Shown piece by piece: positions 45,418 to 55,934 of a stretch of DNA of 64,000 nucleotides. The DNA is from Rhodoferax mekongensis (GTDB taxonomy: Bacteria; Pseudomonadota; Gammaproteobacteria; Burkholderiales; Burkholderiaceae_C), in NCBI RefSeq assembly GCF_032191775.1, contig NZ_CP132507.1:3001001-3065000 (forward strand). The letters are read 5' to 3'. The first letter of the stretch is position 1. Each line of letters starts with the position of its first letter. The position numbers and the translations under genes were made by a program. The notes beneath the pieces were generated by a model. The model was given only the letters and a program-made list of their open reading frames with translations. It ran no database searches and had not been told where the DNA came from.

Positions 45418-46569
45418 TCAAGCTGTCAGTTCCTTGGCACTGATCTGGTACTTGAAGTCGTCCGGCGCATACGAGTCCAGACGTCCTGTCGCAGTTTCTG
45501 CCACCGGATACATCAGGAAGCCGAGCTTGGGGCCCTTGGATTGGGGCAGCACCACGTCGTGGGCCACGTTGTAGGCCATCCAGTTGCCTTCCCAGCCGCC
45601 GAACAAGCCCTTGTTGACCGGAGCCACCAGCGGGTTGCTGGCGGACTTGATCCATTCCGGCGTTTCCTGGCGCATGACCTTGGCCACGTCGGCGGGGTCC
45701 ATGCCTACCCAGCCATAGCCTTTGAGGTAAACCTCGGCACGGCAGTGCTGTGCGCCTTTGAGGCTGGCAGAGTTGCCACCCAGCTCGCGGTAGCCGAAAG
45801 CGCTGGGTGCCACGCGCAAACCATATACATCGCGCGCAGGCACGCCGGCTGCGCGGCACAAACCTACAAACAAAGCATTCAAATCGGCGCACTTGCCGCC
45901 GAGATTGTTGGTCTCCAGCATGGTCTTGATGTCGCCCTCACCACATCCGCGTACCTTGGGCTCGCGGTAAGTGTTGGTCACGATCCAGTCGTAAATCTTT
46001 TGCACTTTCTCTACATCGGTCTTTGCGCCGCGGGTAGCTTCCTGCGCGGTGGTGCGCACGATGCCGTCCAGCGGCAACAAATCAGTAGGCTGGGTCCAGT
46101 ACTTCAGGGTGGCGGCATCTTCGGCCACGGCGGTCTTCAGGCTCCAGTCCTGGGCGCGGCTTCGGGTGCGAATGCGGCTGGTCAGCTCCACAAAGGGCTT
46201 GGCCTGGTCGGCGGCAAAGTCCACAAACAGCATGCGGGCACCGGTGGCGTTGTCGTCTTCCATGCGGGCGCTGCCGTTGCTGGAGTAGCTGCTCTCCAGC
46301 GATTGCTGCCACTCGCTGTTGATGGAGGGCACGGGCAACCACAAGCGGGTAGCGCCTTGGGGCTTGGCAATATCGACCCGCGTGGTCACCTCAAAGGTGC
46401 GCCATTCGGCAGGTTTGGGGCTGAACTGACGGTCTACTGCCGGAGCAGTTTGTGCAAAATTGATAGCAGGCAGCGCACATCCGGCGAGCGCTACAGCCGA
46501 ATTCTTCATAAATTGGCGGCGTGCGGCCGGGTTTTGCTTGCCTGCGGCAGTCTGGCTTTGATGTGTCAT
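45418..46569 (-). CDS. Tat-exported transglutaminase-like domain protein
   Basis: A 383-residue exported protein. The N-terminus has a twin-arginine signal (ARRQFMKNSAVALAGCALPA). The mature part begins with a strand-rich region and then the transglutaminase-like fold with catalytic Cys in NLGGKCADLNALFVGLCRAA, His in GAQHCRAEVYLKGYGW and Asp in GMDPADVAK. Such proteins can be cysteine proteases or peptidoglycan-related enzymes; activity is not established. ATG 46569 is chosen over GTG-like upstream codons. It diverges from dinG. Confidence 0.87.
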   Translation of the reverse strand: MTHQSQTAAGKQNPAARRQFMKNSAVALAGCALPAINFAQTAPAVDRQFSPKPAEWRTFEVTTRVDIAKPQGATRLWLPVPSINSEWQQSLESSYSSNGSARMEDDNATGARMLFVDFAADQAKPFVELTSRIRTRSRAQDWSLKTAVAEDAATLKYWTQPTDLLPLDGIVRTTAQEATRGAKTDVEKVQKIYDWIVTNTYREPKVRGCGEGDIKTMLETNNLGGKCADLNALFVGLCRAAGVPARDVYGLRVAPSAFGYRELGGNSASLKGAQHCRAEVYLKGYGWVGMDPADVAKVMRQETPEWIKSASNPLVAPVNKGLFGGWEGNWMAYNVAHDVVLPQSKGPKLGFLMYPVAETATGRLDSYAPDDFKYQISAKELTA

Positions 46570-46718
46570 GCTGAAATCCCCGGGAGAATGATCTGGCCGT
46601 GAAGTGCGCAAAGAGGCGGCGGCTGAACAACGGCGAAGGCGCGATTATCCCTTGCTGCCTGTATATTCACCCCTCCCCCTCTTTCCCGACCCTGCAACGG
46701 CACCTGGCCGTCATCCCA

Positions 46719-48878
46719 TTGAGCTCCGATTTTTCCTCCCTGCCCCCTGCCAACGCCGCCCTGGCACAGCACGCCCTGCGTGCCTTTGAGCAGGTGGTGG
46801 GCAGCACCAGCGGCTTCAGGCGTCGCGCCGGTCAGCACCAGATGGCCGAGGCCGTGGCCGCCACCCTGGCGCAGGCCGACATCGGCGAGCACCCCAACCC
46901 CACCAAAGCCATTGCGGTCATCCAGGCCGGTACTGGTGTGGGTAAAAGTGCGGCCTATGCCAGCACCGCGATTGCCATGGCGCTGGAGCGCAAGACGCGC
47001 GTGATCATCAGCACCGCCACCGTGGCCTTGCAAGAGCAACTGATGACCAAAGACCTGCCCGCCTTGGCACGCAGCATGGACCAGCCCTTTGCCTACGCAC
47101 TGGCCAAGGGCCGCGGGCGTTATGTGTGCAAGGTGAAGTTGGAGCGGCTGGTGGGCAGCGGCGCGGCCGAAGACGATTTGTTTGACGATGACTTGCCACA
47201 GCCCAAGGTGAGCGCCCTCTCGCAAGAGGCCATTGAAGAACGCCGCCAAGCCCTGTATGAGGGCATGGCCCACAAGCTGGCTGTGGCCAGTTGGGACGGC
47301 GACCGCGACAACCTGGCCGACACGCCGGACCCACGCGACTGGTCAGCCGTGGCCGCCGAGCGCCACACTTGCACCGCGCGCCATTGCCCGCGCTACAAAG
47401 AGTGCAGCTACTACAACGCGCGCACCAAGCTGGCGGAGGCCAATGTCATCGTGGCCAATCACGACCTGGTGTTGGCGTCCTTGGGCATGAAAACCCTGCC
47501 CGACCTGGACAACTGCCTGGTGGTGTTTGACGAAGGCCACCACCTGCCAGCCGTCGCGCTCGACCAGTTCTCCAGCGCCATGGACCTGTCCAACCTGCGC
47601 TGGCTCGACAAGTTGCCCAAAACGATGACCGAGGTCGCCGGCAAATTGGCCCTGCACTTGGGCGAAGACGTGCAGACAGTGACCAGCCAGCTCAAGGGCG
47701 CCCTCACCTCCGTGGCCCGCATGGCCATGGACTTGGTGTGGGCCCACACCGGCCAGGACGCCCACGGCAGCGGAAAAGACGGCACGCTGCGCTTTGCCCA
47801 TGGGGTGCTGCCCGAAGCGCTGCACGAGCCGGTGCGTCAGATTCAAGCACAGGCCACCGGCCTCTCCAAAGCGCTGGAAGCACTGGGCGTCGACGTGAAA
47901 GCCATCGCCAAAGACGACCCCAGCCAGGCGGTGCTGTGCGCGCAGCTTTATGCCCAGCTGGGCGGCATTGCGCCGCGCCTGGGCAGCCTGGTGAGCACGG
48001 CGAACCTGTTGCTGGAACACGGTGACCAGCCACTGGCCAAGTGGATGCAAGCCGAGAGTGAGAGCGGCTATCTGACCATGACCGCCCATGCCTGCCCCAT
48101 CGTGCCCGGCGACTTGCTACGCCAGTTTTTGTGGAGCCAGGTGCGCGGCGCCATCGTCACCAGCGCCTCGCTCACCAGCTGCGGCAGCTTTGACTACTTT
48201 TTGAAAGAGGCAGGACTTGCCAACAAGGACTACGTGACCGCCTTGGAAGTGGCCAGTCCCTTTAACTACGCCAAACAGGGCAGCCTGACGGTGGTACAAA
48301 CCCAGACAGATCCCAAGCACGCAGATGCCTACACCGCTGAAATGGTGCGCGCGCTCATGCAAGACATCGAGCAAGTCAAGCGTGGCGCGCTGGTGCTCTT
48401 CACCAGCCGCGCCCAGATGCGCACTGCCACCGAGGCTGTGCCCGGCCACATGATGGACATGGTGCTGGTGCAAGGCACGCAGTCCCGCACGCGGCTGCTG
48501 GCTGCACACGCCGAACGGGTGGAGAGCGGTTTACCCTCGGTGCTGTTCGGCCTGCAGAGCTTTGGCGAAGGACTGGATTTGCCCGGCGCGCTATGCGAAA
48601 CAGTGTTCATCGCGAAGCTCCCTTTCGCACCGCCTAGTGACCCGGTGGACGAGGCGCGTGCCGAGTGGCTGCGCAGCGTAGGCCGCGATCCGTTCAACGA
48701 ACTGGTCATCCCCGCCACCGGCGTGAAACTGCTGCAATGGACGGGCCGCGCCATCCGCACGGAGGAAGATCGCGCACAAGTCATCTGCTATGACAAGCGG
48801 CTCACGCAAACCGGCTACGGAAAGCGGATGTTGGCAGGTTTGCCTGCTTACAAGTTGGGAACGCGGACTTCTATTTAA
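46719..48878 (+). CDS. dinG: ATP-dependent DNA helicase DinG
   Basis: Superfamily 2, XPD-like 5'-3' helicase with an iron-sulphur cluster, involved in R-loop and replication-conflict processing. About 719 residues. Walker A is AGTGVGKSAAYAS, DEGHH is the DEAH-like box, and the cluster Cys are in HTCTARHCPRYKECSYYN plus an earlier Cys (RYVCKVKLE). C-terminal motif QWTGRAIRTEEDRAQV is helicase motif VI. No ATG lies close to the family start, so TTG 46719 (reading LSSDFSSLPP) is inferred; ATG 46599 is in frame but adds 40 unrelated residues. Confidence 0.92.
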   Translation: MSSDFSSLPPANAALAQHALRAFEQVVGSTSGFRRRAGQHQMAEAVAATLAQADIGEHPNPTKAIAVIQAGTGVGKSAAYASTAIAMALERKTRVIISTATVALQEQLMTKDLPALARSMDQPFAYALAKGRGRYVCKVKLERLVGSGAAEDDLFDDDLPQPKVSALSQEAIEERRQALYEGMAHKLAVASWDGDRDNLADTPDPRDWSAVAAERHTCTARHCPRYKECSYYNARTKLAEANVIVANHDLVLASLGMKTLPDLDNCLVVFDEGHHLPAVALDQFSSAMDLSNLRWLDKLPKTMTEVAGKLALHLGEDVQTVTSQLKGALTSVARMAMDLVWAHTGQDAHGSGKDGTLRFAHGVLPEALHEPVRQIQAQATGLSKALEALGVDVKAIAKDDPSQAVLCAQLYAQLGGIAPRLGSLVSTANLLLEHGDQPLAKWMQAESESGYLTMTAHACPIVPGDLLRQFLWSQVRGAIVTSASLTSCGSFDYFLKEAGLANKDYVTALEVASPFNYAKQGSLTVVQTQTDPKHADAYTAEMVRALMQDIEQVKRGALVLFTSRAQMRTATEAVPGHMMDMVLVQGTQSRTRLLAAHAERVESGLPSVLFGLQSFGEGLDLPGALCETVFIAKLPFAPPSDPVDEARAEWLRSVGRDPFNELVIPATGVKLLQWTGRAIRTEEDRAQVICYDKRLTQTGYGKRMLAGLPAYKLGTRTSI

Positions 48879-48887
48879 AAGCCTGTA

Positions 48888-49238
48888 TCACCGCGCACCT
48901 ATCTCCGGTGCGGCAACCGCGTGCTGTTTACGTACCGCGTGGTAGGAGGTAAGCACCTGCGTGGCCACCATGTCCAGTGCGGGTCGCGTATTGCCTTGTT
49001 TATCGGTCCAAACCTTGGGTGTCAGTGCCCCTGCCAATGCGACAGCATCGCCATCGTCCAAGGCCATCAACGCGGCGCTGGCCTCAGCGGCGAAGGCAAT
49101 CACGTTCACGATCAAGTTTTCGCCATCGCCTGCGGTGGCTTTGACTTTGGCCAGCGCGAAGCTGCTGCCGTTTTTGCCCTGACGGGTTTCTGCCAAGCCC
49201 ACCAAGTGCCCTGCAATCAGTCCATCGATCATGCTCAC
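48888..49238 (-). CDS. Single-stranded-DNA-binding-like OB-fold protein
   Basis: A 116-residue protein with an SSB-like OB fold: GLIAGHLVGLAETRQGKNGS, LAKVKATAGDGENLIVNVIA and VALAGALTPKVWTDKQGNTR. It lacks the acidic C-terminal tail of SSB, so it is not the main SSB; a plasmid- or stress-type partner or a divergent PriB-like protein are options. The start is GTG 49238 or ATG 49232. The stop of the preceding lipocalin gene overlaps GTG as GTGA, so the two are coupled. It also converges with dinG 10 bases away. Confidence 0.72.
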   Translation of the reverse strand: MSMIDGLIAGHLVGLAETRQGKNGSSFALAKVKATAGDGENLIVNVIAFAAEASAALMALDDGDAVALAGALTPKVWTDKQGNTRPALDMVATQVLTSYHAVRKQHAVAAPEIGAR

Positions 49239-49783
49239 TCCTGCGGGCTGGGTTCCAAACGCTTCACATCGAAACCTTGCTGGGCCAGGCGTGCGAGCAA
49301 GGCTTGGTAAGCCACTGATTCAACTTTGGGGGTGCGCGACAGAACCCACAAATACTCGCGCTGCGGCTCGCTGACGGCGACCAGCTGGTACTGCGGGTCC
49401 AGATCGATGACCCAGTAGTTCCCCCACACCATCGGCAAAAACGACAACCATGCTGGCGCAAAACGCACCTGCAGTTTGGGTGAGGTGGCGGGGCCGATTT
49501 GTCGGGCGGCACCCAGCGCCTCGGTGCTTTGTCCATCCGCCATGATGCAGCGGTTGAGCACTTGCACCGTACCGTCTGGCAGGGCCTGGTATTCCGCACG
49601 GGTATTGCGAGCGCACTTTTTTTGGAAGCTGTTGGGGTACTTGGCAATCTCGTACCAAGTACCCATGTAGCGCTGCACGTCCAGCGTCGCGATGGTCTGC
49701 AAGGCTGGCTGTTCCGCATAGACCCAGGCGGAGCAAGTCGCCCACAATGCACCCAAGCACAGCAATAGAAGTTTGTTTTTCAT
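49235..49783 (-). CDS. blc: Lipocalin family protein (Blc-like)
   Basis: Bacterial lipocalin, usually an outer-membrane lipoprotein that binds hydrophobic ligands such as lysophospholipids. ATG 49783 gives 182 residues with a signal peptide (LLLLCLGALWATCSAWVYA). The first lipocalin motif is YMGTWYEIAKYPNSFQ and the later strands are GPATSPKLQVRFAP and YWVIDLDPQYQLVAVSEPQR. No lipobox is obvious at the expected Cys, so it may be soluble in the periplasm. It overlaps the SSB-like gene by four bases. Confidence 0.9.
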   Translation of the reverse strand: MKNKLLLLCLGALWATCSAWVYAEQPALQTIATLDVQRYMGTWYEIAKYPNSFQKKCARNTRAEYQALPDGTVQVLNRCIMADGQSTEALGAARQIGPATSPKLQVRFAPAWLSFLPMVWGNYWVIDLDPQYQLVAVSEPQREYLWVLSRTPKVESVAYQALLARLAQQGFDVKRLEPSPQE

Positions 49784-49833
49784 GTGGCAGTATGCACCGG
49801 CACGCAAGCCTTGCCGTGCGGTGGCGCAGGGCT

Positions 49834-50193
49834 TTACAAGGCGTATTCCTTCAGCTGCTCCAGGCTCACCCGCTCCAGCGCCTTGGCGTGCGTGGCCTCC
49901 AGGTGCACCGGCGGCGCCACGCCGGCCTGCAAGGCCTCCAGCCAACGGTTCACACAGAGACACCAGCGATCACCGGGGCGAAGACCCACAAAGCGATACT
50001 CCGGCCGAGGGGTAACGAGGTCATTTCCACGCTGCAGCGAATAGGCGAGAAAGTCCGCCGTCACCTTGGCGCACACCACGTGGGTGCCGTGGTCATGCGC
50101 ATCGGTATTGCAGCACCCGTCACGGAAATAGCCGGTGAGCGGATCATACGAGCAGGCCTGCAAAGCAGTGCCTAAAACATTGAGTGCGGGCAT
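49834..50193 (-). CDS. DUF2237 family protein
   Basis: A 119-residue protein of DUF2237, starting MPALNVLGTALQACSYDPLT and continuing GYFRDGCCNTDAHDHGTHVV; the Cys pair, HDHGTH and PGDRWCLCVNRWLEA are conserved in the family as I know it. Function is unknown; the several Cys and His suggest metal binding. ATG 50193 is the family start; the open frame upstream to 50907 is a shadow over other genes. Confidence 0.87.
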   Translation of the reverse strand: MPALNVLGTALQACSYDPLTGYFRDGCCNTDAHDHGTHVVCAKVTADFLAYSLQRGNDLVTPRPEYRFVGLRPGDRWCLCVNRWLEALQAGVAPPVHLEATHAKALERVSLEQLKEYAL

Positions 50194-50326
50194 GGTGAAC
50201 TGGCTTTCTGTAGTCAGGAAAAAGGCCCGCGTGCACACGGGCGGAGCTGATTCCATCAAAATCTGGGCAACGGATGCTGCCACAGCGGCAAGCGCCTTTG
50301 TTTCACACGGATATTCAGGACGCCCC

Positions 50327-50503
50327 ATGGAAGAAGACGAACGCTGCTGCGGTACCGGCACCTGCATCATCAACGCGGAAGGCCTGTGCTGGTGCGGCCA
50401 GCAATGGAACGGCACCATGATGTGCCGCCCGACGCCCGAAATTGACAAAACCATGACGGCCCAACCGGTCGATACAGAAGACGCGGCGGGCGACGCACCA
50501 TGA
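50327..50503 (+). CDS. Small Cys-rich protein, unknown function
   Basis: A 58-residue protein, MEEDERCCGTGTCIINAEGL then CWCGQQWNGTMMCRP and an acidic tail. Six Cys within about 26 residues (CC, GTC, CWC, MMC) suggest metal or iron-sulphur binding. AGGA lies eight bases before ATG 50327. Its stop TGA overlaps the DUF3429 ATG, so it is likely the first gene of a three-gene overlapping unit. The frame extends upstream to 50135, but there it runs antisense over the DUF2237 start and its promoter. I do not recognise the family. Confidence 0.62.
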   Translation: MEEDERCCGTGTCIINAEGLCWCGQQWNGTMMCRPTPEIDKTMTAQPVDTEDAAGDAP

Positions 50504-50958
50504 GTACCCCACTCACATCGTCCCCCACAGGTACTCCCCTGCCCCGATGGGCCGCCCGACTGGGATACGCCGGACTGATCCCGTTTGTGGCGCTGGCTGC
50601 AGCGGCATGGTTGGCTCCGGCCGCGCATCGTGCGCAGGCGGCCTTTGCCTTGTTGGCCTATGGCGCCACTATCGCGAGTTTTCTGGGCGCTATCCACTGG
50701 GGCCTGGCAATGCGCGGGCCACTCACACCTCAACCCGGGCCCTTTGTGTGGGGCGTGTTTCCCAGTCTGGTGGCTTGGGTCGCTTTGCTGCTGCCCCTTT
50801 CCCAAGGACTGGTGACCATGGCGCTGTTGCTGGGCATATGCCTGGCGGTAGACCGGCGCAGCTACCCGGCCTACGGCTTGGGCGATTGGCTGGGCATGCG
50901 CTTGCACCTCACGGTGGTAGCGGCGCTGTGCATGTTGGCCGGGAGCATGGCTGCATGA
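50500..50958 (+). CDS. DUF3429 family membrane protein
   Basis: A 152-residue inner-membrane protein with about four hydrophobic helices and the DUF3429-like LGYAGLIPFVALAAAAW, SFLGAIHWGLAM and FPSLVAWVALLLPL. Function is unknown. Its ATG lies on the stop of the Cys-rich gene (ATGA) and its stop overlaps the next ATG, so the three are translationally coupled. Confidence 0.83.
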   Translation: MSTPLTSSPTGTPLPRWAARLGYAGLIPFVALAAAAWLAPAAHRAQAAFALLAYGATIASFLGAIHWGLAMRGPLTPQPGPFVWGVFPSLVAWVALLLPLSQGLVTMALLLGICLAVDRRSYPAYGLGDWLGMRLHLTVVAALCMLAGSMAA

Positions 50959-51203
50959 CGCTCACAGACGCCGATGTGTCGCGCATTGTCGAAATGGCCT
51001 GGGAAGACCGTACGCCATTTGAATCCATCGAAATGCAATTCGGCTTGAATGAATCCGGTGTCATCGCGCTGATGCGTTCACACATGAAGGCCAGCTCTTT
51101 CCGTATGTGGCGCAAACGCATGGCAGGACGGGTTACCAAACACCGCGCCCTACGCTCACCCGAGGTGCAGCGGCACCGGGCCAGTCACACCCGGCAGGCA
51201 TAA
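50955..51203 (+). CDS. TIGR03643 family small protein
   Basis: An 82-residue basic protein with the TIGR03643 pattern: IVEMAWEDRTPFESIEMQFG, NESGVIALMRSHMKASSFRMW and RKRMAGRVTKHRALR. It resembles a helix-turn-helix followed by an Arg/Lys-rich segment, so nucleic-acid binding is plausible but unproven. ATG 50955 overlaps the DUF3429 stop. A terminator follows at 51202-51227. Confidence 0.82.
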   Translation: MTLTDADVSRIVEMAWEDRTPFESIEMQFGLNESGVIALMRSHMKASSFRMWRKRMAGRVTKHRALRSPEVQRHRASHTRQA

Positions 51204-51227
51204 AAAAAGGCCTGCAAGCAGGCCTTT
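51202..51227 (-). terminator. Rho-independent terminator after fpr (possibly bidirectional)
   Basis: Arms AAAGGCCTGC (51206-51215) and GCAGGCCTTT (51218-51227) with a two-base loop. On the minus strand the stem is followed by TTTTTTT, ending the fpr transcript; on the plus strand only TTT follows, so it may weakly end the TIGR03643 transcript too. Confidence 0.85.
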
Positions 51228-51260
51228 CCATGACGAGGCGGCTCTTGAGAGCCCCTGCAT

Positions 51261-52037
51261 TTATTGCTCTACAAATGCGCGCTCCACCACGTAGTCGCCG
51301 GGTGTGGTGGTGTTGCCTTCCTTGAAGCCCTTGGCGTCCAGAATTTCGCGCATGTCTTTGTTCAGACCGGGGCTGCCGCAGATCATGATGCGGTCGGTGG
51401 CCGGGTCCAGCGGGGGCAGGCCCAAGTCTTCAGGCAGCTTGCCGGACTCGATCAAGGTGGTGATACGGCCCTGATGCTCAAACGCCTCGCGGGTCACCGT
51501 GGGGTAGTACAGCATCTGGTTCGTGACCATCTCACCCAGGAATTCGTGCTTGGGCAACTCGTTCTTGAAATAGTCGTAGTACGCCAGTTCATTCACCTCG
51601 CGCACGCCGTGGACCACGATGACTTTTTCGTACTTTTCGTACGTCTCGGGGTCCCGCGCCACGCTCAAGAACGGCGCCAAGCCGGTGCCGCTGCCCAAGA
51701 GGTACAGGTTTTTGCCGGGCAAGAGGTAATCAATCAGCAAGGTGCCGGTGGGCTTGCGGCCCACCACAATCTTGTCGCCCACCTTGATGTGCTGGAGCTT
51801 GGAAGTCAAAGGACCGTCCTGCACCTTGATGCTCAAGAATTCGAGGTGTTCTTCGTAGTTGGCGCTGACGATGGAATACGCGCGCAGCAGCGGCTTGCCG
51901 TTGTCTTGCATCAAGCCGATCATGGTGAAGTGACCGTTGGAAAAGCGCAGCGCAGGGTCACGCGTGGTGGTGAAGCTGAACAAACGGTCTGTCCAGTGGT
52001 GTACGCTTAAAACTGTTTCTTCCAGAAATGCACTCAT
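51261..52037 (-). CDS. fpr: Ferredoxin-NADP(+) reductase
   Basis: FAD enzyme that exchanges electrons between NADPH and ferredoxin or flavodoxin, linked to oxidative stress and iron-sulphur metabolism. The 258-residue protein has the FAD motif LRAYSIVSANYEEHLEF, the NADP-binding LLGSGTGLAPFLSVARDP, ICGSPGLNKDM and the C-terminal YVVERAFVEQ typical of the bacterial subclass. ATG 52037 is chosen. The 121-base region to the thioredoxin gene probably holds both promoters; no operator recognised. Confidence 0.95.
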   Translation of the reverse strand: MSAFLEETVLSVHHWTDRLFSFTTTRDPALRFSNGHFTMIGLMQDNGKPLLRAYSIVSANYEEHLEFLSIKVQDGPLTSKLQHIKVGDKIVVGRKPTGTLLIDYLLPGKNLYLLGSGTGLAPFLSVARDPETYEKYEKVIVVHGVREVNELAYYDYFKNELPKHEFLGEMVTNQMLYYPTVTREAFEHQGRITTLIESGKLPEDLGLPPLDPATDRIMICGSPGLNKDMREILDAKGFKEGNTTTPGDYVVERAFVEQ

Positions 52038-52158
52038 GGGGGCCTTGCTTGAGGGTCAAACTGTGGAGCACCACTCAGGCCACAAAGGCCTAGGGCGAAA
52101 CCCTATATTGTAAAACTTCATACCCCTGAAGCCCGTTATATCGATATTGATTTGAGTC

Positions 52159-52527
52159 ATGAGCCCGCACCTGTCCGCTTCCGCTGAATCCGCCACCGCT
52201 CCGCTGCTGGTTGCCTGTCTGTGTGCCCAATGGTGCGGCACCTGCAAGGACTACCAGCCCCTGTTCACCGCGCTGCAAGCGGAGTTCCCCGGCGCGCGCA
52301 TGCAGTGGGTGGATGTGGAAGATGAGGCCGATCTGGTGGACCCGATTGAGGTGGAAAACTTCCCCACCCTCTTGATTGCCCAAGGTGAACGCGCTACCTT
52401 TTTTGGCACCGTGACGCCCCACTTGGAGACGCTGCGCCGCCTGATTCAATCCAGTGCGGCCGATGGGGCGCCTACTGTGCGGGACGCCGAAGTACAAGCT
52501 CTGGTTCAGCGCTTGGGAGTGCGCTGA
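52159..52527 (+). CDS. Thioredoxin family protein
   Basis: A 122-residue cytoplasmic thioredoxin-fold protein. The redox motif is Cys26-Gly-Thr-Cys29 (AQWCGTCKDYQP) and the cis-Pro is in VENFPTLLIAQ. No signal peptide. CGTC differs from the usual CGPC, so its redox potential may differ. Its 3' end overlaps the convergent TlpA-like gene by 22 bases. Substrate unknown. Confidence 0.87.
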   Translation: MSPHLSASAESATAPLLVACLCAQWCGTCKDYQPLFTALQAEFPGARMQWVDVEDEADLVDPIEVENFPTLLIAQGERATFFGTVTPHLETLRRLIQSSAADGAPTVRDAEVQALVQRLGVR

Positions 52528-53069
52528 GGCTCTGCTCTCAACAAGGGGCGCCACAGGGTCTCGCCTTCGGCACCCGCCCAATCCAGCGCCCCTCGCACCA
52601 CACTGCGGACTTGGCCTGCGGGGTCCACCAACACCGTGGATGGGTAAATCTTGATGCCCCAAGCGCGCGCAGTGTCGCCTAGCGGGTCGCGCAGTACGGG
52701 CAAGGTCAGAACGGTGGACTGCACAAAGCGCGCTATAGCCTCCGGGCTTTCCTTGAGGTTGATGGTCAACACAACCAATTGCGCTTTCTCGCGCTCGGCC
52801 AACGCCTGGAGCGAGGGCATTTCGGCCCGGCAGGGTTCGCACCAACTGGCCCAGAAGTTGACCAACACCACTTTGCCCCGCAACGCCTGAAGCGACACCG
52901 CTTGGCCGGTCATATCGGTCGCGGGAAACGCTGGCGCCGCGCGACCGCGCGGCCACGGCTGGAGGTCAAAGCCTGGGCTGGAGGATTCTGCGGCAGCTTG
53001 GGCTGCGGGCATCCACCACGCCGCGAGAGCAGCCAGTGCGTGACGTCGACTCCAAATTGATTTGGGCAT
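52506..53069 (-). CDS. TlpA-like periplasmic thiol-disulphide oxidoreductase
   Basis: Exported thioredoxin-fold protein of 187 residues from ATG 53069. The signal (SRRHALAALAAWWMPAAQAA) has a twin-arginine look. The active site is NFWASWCEPCRAEMPS with Cys77 and Cys80, and the typical TlpA insert (LVVLTINLKESPEAIARFV) and cis-Pro IYPSTVLVDPAGQV follow. A role in cytochrome c maturation or general reduction is possible, but no ccm genes are near. A dispersed repeat lies 14 bases upstream of its start. Confidence 0.87.
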   Translation of the reverse strand: MPKSIWSRRHALAALAAWWMPAAQAAAESSSPGFDLQPWPRGRAAPAFPATDMTGQAVSLQALRGKVVLVNFWASWCEPCRAEMPSLQALAEREKAQLVVLTINLKESPEAIARFVQSTVLTLPVLRDPLGDTARAWGIKIYPSTVLVDPAGQVRSVVRGALDWAGAEGETLWRPLLRAEPQRTPKR

Positions 53070-53082
53070 AAAAAGAGCCGCT

Positions 53083-53128
53083 GACGCCCATGAAATGTGC
53101 GCGAGCAGCTCCTGTATTGATAGCAATT
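53083..53128 (-). repeat. Dispersed repeat, intergenic copy between alaS and the TlpA-like gene
   Basis: GACGCCCATGAAATGTGCGC, GAGCAGCTCCTGTATTGATA, GCAATT in plus-strand reading: the reverse orientation of the reference copy. It falls in what should be the promoter region of the TlpA-like gene and 21 bases after the alaS stop. Confidence 0.75.
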
Positions 53129-53148
53129 ATGCGGTTAACGCTCTGCCA

Positions 53149-55800
<2,652 letters not shown>

Positions 55801-55934
55801 GACGGAATTTCTTCGAGTGGTGGATCAATAGAACCCACTATTATCGCCGCCCCCGCAGATAGACCCGCCACTCCGGATGCGTTGTATTGGTCACGGGTTT
55901 ATACCGATAGGACTCCGACTGGCCCACAACTAAC

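Noticed and set aside
49834..50907. A 357-residue frame ending in DUF2237
   Set aside because: Only the last 119 residues match the family; the rest is antisense to other genes.
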